The notes beneath the pieces are model-generated. The model searched no databases, was not told where the DNA came from, and saw only the letters and a program-made list of their open reading frames with translations. Below are positions 1-5,413 of a stretch of DNA of 5,413 bases, piece after piece (position 1 is the stretch's first letter; every line of letters starts with the position of its first letter). The translations under genes and the position numbers were made by a program. The DNA is from an uncultured Campylobacter sp. (GTDB taxonomy: Bacteria > Campylobacterota > Campylobacteria > Campylobacterales > Campylobacteraceae), in contig NZ_CALIII010000442.1 of the NCBI RefSeq assembly GCF_938018145.1, forward strand, positions 1-5,413, given 5' to 3'.

Positions 1-49
1 ATTCGGTAGAAGAAAAGCTAGAAGAAGCCCGCAATTCTCTAAACGCTAA
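1..49 (+). CDS. rpsI: 30S ribosomal protein S9, C-terminal end (partial)
   Basis: The last 15 codons of S9 are visible in the frame starting at base 2, with a TAA stop at 47-49. They read FGRRKARRSPQFSKR, the very basic tail ending PQFSKR that is characteristic of bacterial S9. In the family this tail reaches into the ribosomal P site and touches tRNA. The rest of the gene lies left of the window. In C. jejuni, as I recall it, rplM-rpsI sit directly upstream of cadF, and the same order is seen here. The tail is short but distinctive, so the call is fairly sure. Confidence 0.88.
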   Translation, partial: FGRRKARRSPQFSKR

Positions 50-58
50 TAGTTTGTT

Positions 59-79
59 AAAGTCGTTTCGTCGGCTTTT
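59..79 (+). terminator. Hairpin after rpsI, candidate terminator
   Basis: AAAGTCG (59-65) can pair with CGGCTTT (72-78) around a 6-base loop, giving seven pairs including one G-U. It ends in T residues and is followed by TTAAATTT. It lies 9 bases after the S9 stop codon. The stem is modest and the U-tract is partly interrupted, so it could be a weak or leaky terminator of the ribosomal protein transcript. Confidence 0.45.
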
Positions 80-148
80 AAATTTCGGAGATGAGGCATA
101 CGGTTTGATAAGACCGATATGTCTCAAATTGCGTGTTAAATTTAGATT

Positions 149-167
149 TATAAATTAGTGATAAAAT
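149..167 (+). promoter_or_regulatory. Candidate -10 elements for cadF
   Basis: Two overlapping -10-like sites lie 45 to 65 bases before the cadF start: TATAAAT at 149-155 and TAAAAT at 162-167. No convincing -35 box sits at the normal distance. That is usual for the main Campylobacter sigma factor, which relies on a good -10 and AT-rich upstream DNA. Which of the two is used cannot be decided from sequence. Confidence 0.4.
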
Positions 168-213
168 CAAAAAATAGTCTCGTGAAAAAACGGGGCAAAA
201 GAAAGGATAACTT

Positions 214-1212
214 ATGAAAAAGATTGCTCTTGCTTTAGTTGCTGCTACTGCGCTTTTTGCCGCTGATTCAGCTTACAATTACGAACTAACTCCAACAATA
301 GGCGGCGTTCATCCTGAAGGAAATTTGGGAACAAATGAGCAGTCGGCTATCGGTTTAAGAATCGGAAGAAACCTTGAGAATTTCTTTATAGACCACGTAG
401 AACTCGGTCTTAGCCACACTAACAAGATAAGAGAGTATGGCGTAGACGGAAAGGCTACTAGATATTTCGTTAATGCTATTAAAGATTTCGGCCTAACTGA
501 AAAACTATCTCTTTACGGTTTGCTTGGAGCTGGATATGAAGATGTTTCAAAAAGATTCGTCAAAAACGATGACGGCGGCTTTGGTCAATACGGCCTTGGT
601 TTGAGATATCAAATTACCGATAACTTTGCTCTACGCGCTGAAGCGGTAGATGCTATTAAATTTGAGCATGCGGATCACAACCTATTCTATACGCTAGGTT
701 TTGCAGTCGGCTTTGGTGCTAAAAATGCTCCTGTAGTAGCTGAAGTGGTTGAGGTTAAAGAGCAAGCCGTCGTAGTGCTTGACGACGATAACGACGGCGT
801 TTTAAACGATGTTGATCAATGCCCAAATACACCGGCTGGCGTAGTAGTTGACGAGACTGGATGCGAGAAGGTTATCGTTCTTAGAGATATCGGCGTAAAC
901 TTCGCATTCGATAGCTACAAAATAACTCCAAAATATCTTGAGGAGATCAAAAAAGTAGCTAACTTTATGGGTGAAAACCCAGGCTACCGCGTAGTTCTAA
1001 GCGGTCACACAGATAGCGTTGGTGCTGAGGCTTACAACCAAAAACTATCTGAAAAAAGAGCAAACGCAGTTGCTAAAGCTCTTGAGGAACTTGGCGTAAG
1101 CGCAGACAAGATCACTTCTATCGGATACGGCGAGCTTAAGCCTGTTGCTTCAAATAAAACAAAAGAAGGACGCGCTGAGAACAGACGCGTTGAAGCTAGA
1201 TTTAACAAATAA
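214..1212 (+). CDS. cadF: CadF-like outer membrane protein, OmpA family (fibronectin-binding adhesin homologue)
   Basis: This 332-residue protein is predicted to span the outer membrane and to be anchored to peptidoglycan. A Sec signal peptide covers residues 1-16 (MKKIALALVAATALFA, cleavage likely before ADS). Residues about 18-168 form an eight-stranded barrel that resembles C. jejuni CadF closely, for example EGNL, YGLLGAGYED, GGFGQYG and the end LGFAVGFG. Residues 190-205 hold an acidic calcium-binding-like TSP3 repeat (DDDNDGVLNDVDQCPN). C203 and C217 may form a disulfide. Residues about 228-332 are the OmpA C-terminal domain, with D267 and R282 in the positions that bind diaminopimelate. 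The start is supported by AAAGGA at 202-207. In C. jejuni CadF the fibronectin-binding motif is FRLS at 134-137; the matching positions 132-135 here read YQIT, so fibronectin binding is uncertain although the family call is strong. The gene follows rpsI as in C. jejuni. Confidence 0.88.
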   Translation: MKKIALALVAATALFAADSAYNYELTPTIGGVHPEGNLGTNEQSAIGLRIGRNLENFFIDHVELGLSHTNKIREYGVDGKATRYFVNAIKDFGLTEKLSLYGLLGAGYEDVSKRFVKNDDGGFGQYGLGLRYQITDNFALRAEAVDAIKFEHADHNLFYTLGFAVGFGAKNAPVVAEVVEVKEQAVVVLDDDNDGVLNDVDQCPNTPAGVVVDETGCEKVIVLRDIGVNFAFDSYKITPKYLEEIKKVANFMGENPGYRVVLSGHTDSVGAEAYNQKLSEKRANAVAKALEELGVSADKITSIGYGELKPVASNKTKEGRAENRRVEARFNK

Positions 1213-1230
1213 TTAGTCTAGCTTAGTAGC

Positions 1231-2058
1231 ATGGACGAGATTAAATTCGAACTTATTTGGTCGTTAATCTCGTCCTACTCTTTAAAAATCTTAGGCTCTA
1301 TCGCCATCTTGCTTATCGGCAAATGGTTAGTAGCTAAAATCTCAAATCTTATATCAAAGTTAGTAATCTCTTCTAGACTTGACGAAACTCTTTCAAATTT
1401 CCTTTTAAATATCATCAAAACGCTTCTTATGGCTTTTGTGATAATAGCCGCGATCGCAAATTTGGGTGTCGAGACGTCTATGTTTGTCGCTGCGCTTGGC
1501 GCTGTCGGTCTTGCTATCGGTATGGCGTTTAAGGATACTTTTTCAAACATTGGCGCAGGATTTTTGATAATATTTTTTAGGCCGTTTAAGCTCAAGGATC
1601 ATATCGAAGTCGCAGGCGTACAAGGCGCAGTCAAAGAGATCAATATGTTTAGCACCGTTTTACGCACGACCGATCATAAAACCATTATCATCCCAAACGG
1701 TCGCATCATAAGTAGCAATATAATCAACTTCTCAAAAGAGGGCACTAGACGCGTCGAGCTCGTGTTTTGCATAGATTATAAAGACGATCTAAAGCTTGCA
1801 AAAGAGATTATTTTAAACCTAGCCGACGAAAATAAAAAGATCTTAAAAGAGCCAAAGCCGTTTGTCGGCGTCGGAAGCCTGGGCAAAAATAGCGTAAATT
1901 TGACCGCTAGATTTTGGTGTGCGAGTGATGATTTTTCCGACGTGCAGTTTGCTATGCTTGAGAGCGTTAAGCTTGCATTCGATGCCCAAGGTATCTCTAT
2001 ACCATCGCCACAGCTCAGCATCCGCTATCAGGATAAAAGGCAAGACGAGCAAATTTGA
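1231..2058 (+). CDS. Small-conductance mechanosensitive channel (MscS family)
   Basis: This 275-residue inner-membrane channel is close in length to E. coli MscS (286). In the family, a heptamer opens under membrane tension and releases solutes during hypo-osmotic shock. Predicted membrane helices are at about 18-36, 58-78 and 82-115. The third is the pore helix, rich in Gly and Ala (VAALGAVGLAIGMAFKD at 86-102), followed by the signature FFRPFKLKDHIEV at 115-127. The beta domain carries GAVKEINMFSTVLRTTD and the IIIPNG motif at 152-157. The rest is the cytoplasmic vestibule domain. The start ATG lies 18 bases after the cadF stop with no terminator between, so the two are probably co-transcribed. 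No clear Shine-Dalgarno is visible, and no better in-frame start exists because a stop lies just upstream. Campylobacters carry several MscS paralogues, so no gene symbol is given. Confidence 0.92.
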   Translation: MDEIKFELIWSLISSYSLKILGSIAILLIGKWLVAKISNLISKLVISSRLDETLSNFLLNIIKTLLMAFVIIAAIANLGVETSMFVAALGAVGLAIGMAFKDTFSNIGAGFLIIFFRPFKLKDHIEVAGVQGAVKEINMFSTVLRTTDHKTIIIPNGRIISSNIINFSKEGTRRVELVFCIDYKDDLKLAKEIILNLADENKKILKEPKPFVGVGSLGKNSVNLTARFWCASDDFSDVQFAMLESVKLAFDAQGISIPSPQLSIRYQDKRQDEQI

Positions 2059-2061
2059 TTT

Positions 2062-2080
2062 ACCGGTTTGCACGGTTTTT
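2062..2080 (+). terminator. Weak terminator-like hairpin after the channel gene
   Basis: ACCG (2062-2065) can pair with CGGT (2073-2076) around a 7-base loop, followed directly by TTTT and then CTT. It lies just past the TGA at 2056-2058. The stem is only four pairs, so this is a weak candidate. The location and the T-run are the main support. Confidence 0.25.
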
Positions 2081-2297
2081 CTTGGTTCTTTGGCTTCTTT
2101 TATGTGGTATGTTGTAGATTGGTTTTATGCTCGTATCCTATTTGGTCCGTAAGGCAAATAGATTAAATTTGATCCAAAATCAATAGCGCACAAGCACTTT
2201 AAAAATGTACAAATTTTGACGTATTCCTTATCTGCCGTATTGCAAAAATTAAATTTTACCGCTTTCGTCAAATTTAAAATCTAATTCATATTTTAAA

Positions 2298-2309
2298 GTC
2301 AAATTTGAC
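2298..2309. repeat. 12-base perfect palindrome GTCAAATTTGAC
   Basis: GTCAAATTTGAC is self-complementary over all 12 bases and lies in the middle of the spacer before the phosphatase gene. The half-site GTCAAATTT also occurs at 2267-2275, 2494-2502 and 3305-3313. A dimeric regulator could bind such a site, but the same core occurs inside genes, so a specific operator is only a possibility. Confidence 0.45.
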
Positions 2310-2356
2310 AGCATAAACATTTTAACAAATCCTTAATTTCGGCGTCTTAGAGTGCA

Positions 2357-2366
2357 GTTGTATAAA
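2357..2366 (+). promoter_or_regulatory. Candidate promoter (-10) for the HAD phosphatase
   Basis: AGTTGTATAAAATTT contains an extended -10-like element (TG one base before TATAAA, with TATAAA at 2361-2366), about 170 bases before the phosphatase start. No good -35 is seen. Other A/T-rich -10-like words closer to the gene (for example near 2436 and 2512) are equally possible, so the assignment is tentative. Confidence 0.3.
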
Positions 2367-2534
2367 ATTTAGCCCAAAGCCAAAAAGCATAAATTTAAAA
2401 ATCAAAATTTACAAAAGCTATCTTAAGGCAAATTTTAAAATACAAAAAGTAAAATCAAAGTTTATTAAAACGTAAATTCGGCTTGAAAATGCCGTCAAAT
2501 TTGCAACATTAAAATAAAAAACGAAAGAAGTAAA

Positions 2535-3185
2535 ATGAAAAAAACCATACTTTTTGACCTCGACGGTACGCTCATCGACTCGACGCCTGCAATCATTGAC
2601 GGATTTGGCGCAGCATTTCTCGTTCACGGCAAACCCGCGCCAAACCCTGAGGCCGTCAAAGCTCTAGTCGGCCATCCGCTTGATTTTATGTTTGCGGGGC
2701 TCGGTGCGCCGACGCAGCTAGTGCCTGATTATATCGCAGCATACAAGGCTCGTTACGAGCAGATTTTTTTGGAACAAACATCTCTGCTTGAGGGTGCGGC
2801 GGGTGCGTTGGCACTTGCTAGCGAGGTCGCGGACGTTGGCGTCGTGACGACGAAAACGTCGAAATTTTCGGTTATTTTACTTGAGCATTTGGGCGTCATG
2901 AGGTTTATCAAAACCGTGATCGGCAGAGACGACGTAGTAAATCCAAAACCAGACCCCGAGCCCATAAACACGGCTCTTGAGCGCCTAGGCAAAACGAGCG
3001 CGCAAGATAAGGCGAGCGCCTTTATGGTCGGCGATACGACGATGGATCTGGAGTCGGCAAAGCGTGCTGGTATCGCGGGCGTCGGGCTAGTTTGCGGCTA
3101 CGGCAAGGAGGCTGATTTGCGCGAGCATTCAAATTTGATCTTTCAAAATGCATTTGAAGCGGTTAAATTTATAGCCGGCAGATGA
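2535..3185 (+). CDS. HAD-family hydrolase, phosphoglycolate-phosphatase-like
   Basis: This 216-residue soluble phosphatase has all four HAD motifs. Motif I is FDLDGTLIDS, with nucleophile D8 and acid/base D10. Motif II is VVTTKT around T105. Motif III is the lysine of NPKPDPEP (K138). Motif IV is MVGDTTMD with D167 and D171, which bind magnesium. Residues about 15-85 form the alpha-helical cap inserted after motif I, as in the Gph/PGP subfamily. The family hydrolyses small phosphate esters; phosphoglycolate is the commonest assigned substrate but cannot be proved here. The length is normal. The start has a purine-rich but weak ribosome site (GAAAGAAG). The gene corresponds by position and type to C. 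jejuni Cj1477c, which directly follows cadF there. Here a channel gene and a 476-base spacer intervene, so it probably has its own promoter. Confidence 0.9.
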   Translation: MKKTILFDLDGTLIDSTPAIIDGFGAAFLVHGKPAPNPEAVKALVGHPLDFMFAGLGAPTQLVPDYIAAYKARYEQIFLEQTSLLEGAAGALALASEVADVGVVTTKTSKFSVILLEHLGVMRFIKTVIGRDDVVNPKPDPEPINTALERLGKTSAQDKASAFMVGDTTMDLESAKRAGIAGVGLVCGYGKEADLREHSNLIFQNAFEAVKFIAGR

Positions 3186-3301
3186 GCTTAGCCAGCTACT
3201 GTGCCAGTTAAATTTAGCGACCAAAGCCTATATTTAGCTTGCTAAACTACTGTTTTGGTATTGTGCTGTGGTTAAAATTTGGCCGCTTGCGTGGACAAAA
3301 T

Positions 3302-3350
3302 TAAGTCAAATTTGCCATAAGCTCGCAGGCAGAAGGGCAAAATTGACTTA
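3302..3350. terminator. Inverted repeat between convergent genes, candidate bidirectional terminator
   Basis: TAAGTCAAATTTGCC (3302-3316) and GGCAAAATTGACTTA (3336-3350) are complementary at 14 of 15 positions around a 19-base loop. The right arm contains the stop codon of the minus-strand pseudogene (3348-3350). The repeat lies 117 bases past the phosphatase stop. T-rich DNA follows on both sides (AATTTTG on the minus strand; CTTTCTTTTTT further along on the plus strand). It fits a shared terminator for two converging genes, although the U-tracts are not adjacent in the classic way. Confidence 0.5.
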
Positions 3351-4333
3351 TCTGTGCGCTCTTTCTTTTTTAAAGTACTCGAATTTATCGATTATATCGA
3401 GATAAACACTGTCAAAGCCCGCGTCGAGAACCTTTTTTGGCACGAGCCGTCATTCCTCGTAATTATTTTTTGCCAATCCACATCCCGATATTTAACGACG
3501 TAATTTCCCTTCCAGTGCGGGTTTTTCTCTGCTAGCCGTTGGGCTTGCCTGTTTTCCAGGCGCCATTCCAATAATACCGGTAATCCTCCGCCCCCCTATG
3601 CTCATATAGTAGATCACGAGCCGCTTCCCGCCGTTGCGTTTTGTTTTGAGCTCCCTTACTTCGGACTCGGCGTAGGCTTTTACGAAGTGAAACAAATCCA
3701 TATCGTAATCCGTATTTTTGAGCGCAACGATAAGCTGCCGTTTTGTAGAAATTTTTTGCTGTTAATCAGATACAAAAAGTTTTCGGCGTCCCAAACCGTT
3801 TTTATATCTTTGCCGTTTACGTTGTGCGGGGTGTTTGGATACTTCGGAACGGCGGTAAGGTTGCGTTTATCGGCTGCAAAAGAAAGAAAATCGTTTTTTA
3901 TTGCGCCGATACGAGGCGTCCACATCGCTCGCGGCTGAACAATAATCGGTAGCTAACACCCGCACGCCGTTTTGCGCGTAGAGGCGGCAGAGCTTAAGCA
4001 TGTATTCGTTTGCATCGGCGTAGGTGGGCTCGTCGTCGCCCAAGTAGCCGTAAAGCTGCGACTCGGCACTCACGGCCGAGACTGCGCATAGGTGGCTCTG
4101 CTATAGCTCGCCGCTAGCCGAGCCGTTATTGGTAGTGAGCTCAAGCCCGTTTTGCGGGATGACGATAAAGTTTTTATCAAATTTTTGCCGTATTGCGAGA
4201 TGGTAATGACGAAGCGGCGCATATCCTCGCGGTAGTCTGTCGCGGGTTTTGCTTCGCCTGCGCGATTTTCATCCGCTGCGGCATAAAAGCATAAGGTAAA
4301 AATCACGGCTAGCGCAGATAAAATTTTACGTAT
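3348..4333 (-). pseudogene. Decayed secreted GH114-type hydrolase (endo-alpha-1,4-polygalactosaminidase-like) pseudogene
   Basis: Joining frame segments on the minus strand rebuilds about 330 residues of a COG2342 / GH114-like (TM1410-type) protein. In order these are: a Sec signal peptide (RKILSALAVIFTLCFYAAA, bases about 4330-4274); RRFVITISQYGK, then KFDKNFIVIPQNGLELTTNN; GYLGDDEPTYADANEYMLKL and VRVLATDYC; KNDFLSFAADKRNLTAVPKY; DAENFLYLINSKKF; ALKNTDYDMDLFHF; LVIYYMSIG, then AEDYRYYWNGAWKTGKPN; LAEKNPHWKGNYVVKY; and VLDAGFDSVYLDIIDKFEYF, ending at the stop 3348-3350. Lesions read from the sequence: an expected ATG that is ATA (4331-4333); a lost base in the A-run at 4182-4186; an in-frame amber at 4101-4103; a 2-base loss (or 1-base gain) near 3894-3900; and single-base losses near 3749-3751, 3591-3596, 3537-3538 and 3438. 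Known members of the family are extracellular glycosidases or related hydrolases. No active product is expected. It lies divergent from nifJ and convergent with the phosphatase. The family call is from memory of motifs. Confidence 0.85.
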
Positions 4334-4416
4334 AGCTTCTTCGTTTTTTAAATTTATCGCTTAAATTTGAGCGGTTTTTAAAATAGGCCGCCAAATCAAA
4401 TTTGAGGCTTTGGATT

Positions 4417-4428
4417 ATTAAATTTAAT
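4417..4428. repeat. Palindrome ATTAAATTTAAT upstream of nifJ
   Basis: A perfect 12-base A/T palindrome lies about 55 bases upstream of the nifJ -10 box, in the region between divergent genes. It could be an operator or simply AT-rich upstream DNA. No known regulator box is recognised in it. Confidence 0.3.
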
Positions 4429-4481
4429 CATTTTTGAAAATGTAAAGCGGCGGATTAATGATAGATTTTGGAATTTAGCTC

Positions 4482-4487
4482 TATAAT
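4482..4487 (+). promoter_or_regulatory. nifJ promoter, -10 TATAAT
   Basis: A consensus TATAAT lies 42 bases upstream of the nifJ start, preceded by T-rich DNA (GATTTTGGAATTTAG) and no -35 box at the usual spacing. That is the normal form of a main-sigma promoter in Campylobacter. It gives a leader of roughly 30-35 bases. Confidence 0.65.
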
Positions 4488-4517
4488 AAAAGATTTTTAA
4501 AAATCGTAAGAAAATTT

Positions 4518-5413
<896 letters not shown>

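Larger units (their letters stand above)
2059..2534. other. AT-rich intergenic spacer, no supported gene
   Basis: These 476 bases contain no reading frame on either strand that looks coding. The short open frames that cross it are rich in Lys, Asn, Phe and Ile because of base composition, and they have no recognisable motif. The spacer holds several A/T-rich words built on AAATTT, a weak hairpin right after the channel gene, a small hairpin at 2479-2494 (CGGC paired with GCCG), and candidate promoter sequences for the phosphatase. A small RNA cannot be excluded but is not supported. Confidence 0.6.
1457..4404. repeat. Dispersed palindrome CAAATTTG, seven copies
   Basis: The 8-base palindrome CAAATTTG begins at 1457, 2050, 2300, 2496, 3130, 3307 and 4397. 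Several copies are flanked to give longer forms: TCAAATTTGA at 3129-3138 and 4396-4405, and the 12-base perfect palindrome GTCAAATTTGAC at 2298-2309. By hand, base composition alone (about 42 % GC assumed) would give well under one copy in this window. Copies occur both inside genes (the channel, the HAD phosphatase) and between them. No copy lies in cadF or in the visible part of nifJ. The function is unknown; it may simply be a genome-wide favoured word. Confidence 0.7.

Noticed and set aside
3..158. Open frame of about 51 codons running in from the left edge to TAG at 156-158
   Set aside because: It overlaps the S9 tail in another frame. The other frame gives the unmistakable PQFSKR ending of S9, so this frame is a shadow followed by chance read-through.
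1919..2152. Plus-strand ORF of 77 residues with a hydrophobic tail
   Set aside because: Its first half is the channel gene in another frame. The tail lies in AT-rich spacer, with no start signal of its own.
2305..2310. TTGACA as a -35 box for the HAD gene
   Set aside because: It is part of the GTCAAATTTGAC repeat, and no -10 sequence lies 16-18 bases downstream.
2753..2992. Minus-strand ORFs inside the HAD, channel and nifJ genes (also 1275-1595, 1776-2021, 1843-2073, 4663-4854)
   Set aside because: They are complementary-strand shadows of genes whose motifs are certain.
3591..3596. Run of six C (six G on the coding strand) as a phase-variable switch
   Set aside because: Six is short for a Campylobacter contingency tract. 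The run is explained by loss of an A from GGGGAGGCG, and the gene carries other lesions that a tract change could not repair.
3687..3938. Plus-strand ORF of 83 residues
   Set aside because: It lies antisense to the readable pseudogene segments and has no motif, ribosome site or promoter.
4182..4186. A-run frameshift as programmed frameshifting or phase variation
   Set aside because: An in-frame amber at 4101-4103 and several further frameshifts follow, so restoring this frame would not yield a full protein.
3492..4306. Four small minus-strand ORFs (3492-3701, 3680-3925, 3867-4073, 4070-4306) as separate genes
   Set aside because: They are consecutive pieces of one GH114-like protein in shifted frames; each carries motifs for only part of it.
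4358..4380. Hairpin CGCTT-AAATTT-GAGCG followed by GTTTTTA as a plus-strand terminator
   Set aside because: The stem is five pairs with one wobble, and no plus-strand transcript is expected to reach it. It might limit antisense transcription towards nifJ, but nothing else supports that.

Overview
The window looks like a chromosomal segment of a Campylobacter. Three things suggest this. There is a CadF-type outer membrane protein. The gene order rpsI – cadF – HAD phosphatase – nifJ matches my memory of the C. jejuni locus (rpsI, Cj1478c cadF, Cj1477c, Cj1476c). The intergenic DNA is AT-rich and full of A/T runs. The HAD phosphatase and nifJ genes are clearly richer in G+C than is usual in C. 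jejuni, which points to one of the higher-GC species (the C. showae / rectus / curvus group). That species hint is inference only.

Layout, left to right. The last 15 codons of ribosomal protein S9 (rpsI) end at 49, followed by a small terminator-like hairpin. Next are an intact cadF-like gene (214-1212) and, 18 bases after it, a small-conductance mechanosensitive channel (1231-2058); these two are probably co-transcribed. A 476-base AT-rich spacer follows, with no gene that I can support. A HAD-family phosphatase (2535-3185) comes next, ending in a short spacer with a strong inverted repeat. On the minus strand, 4333-3348 holds a badly decayed gene for a secreted GH114-type (endo-alpha-1,4-polygalactosaminidase-like) protein. 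I could rebuild it by joining seven frame segments. The window ends inside nifJ, pyruvate:ferredoxin/flavodoxin oxidoreductase (4529 to beyond 5413), read on the plus strand and divergent from the pseudogene.

These genes do not form one pathway. CadF is an outer-membrane, peptidoglycan-anchored adhesin/porin-like protein. The channel protects against hypo-osmotic shock. The HAD enzyme is a small-phosphoester phosphatase. NifJ links pyruvate to acetyl-CoA and low-potential electrons. They read as a conserved housekeeping neighbourhood into which a channel gene and a now-dead hydrolase gene appear to have been inserted, relative to C. jejuni. I see no new multi-gene system. The points most worth a second look are the reconstructable GH114 pseudogene, the altered fibronectin-binding motif of CadF, and the many copies of the palindrome CAAATTTG.
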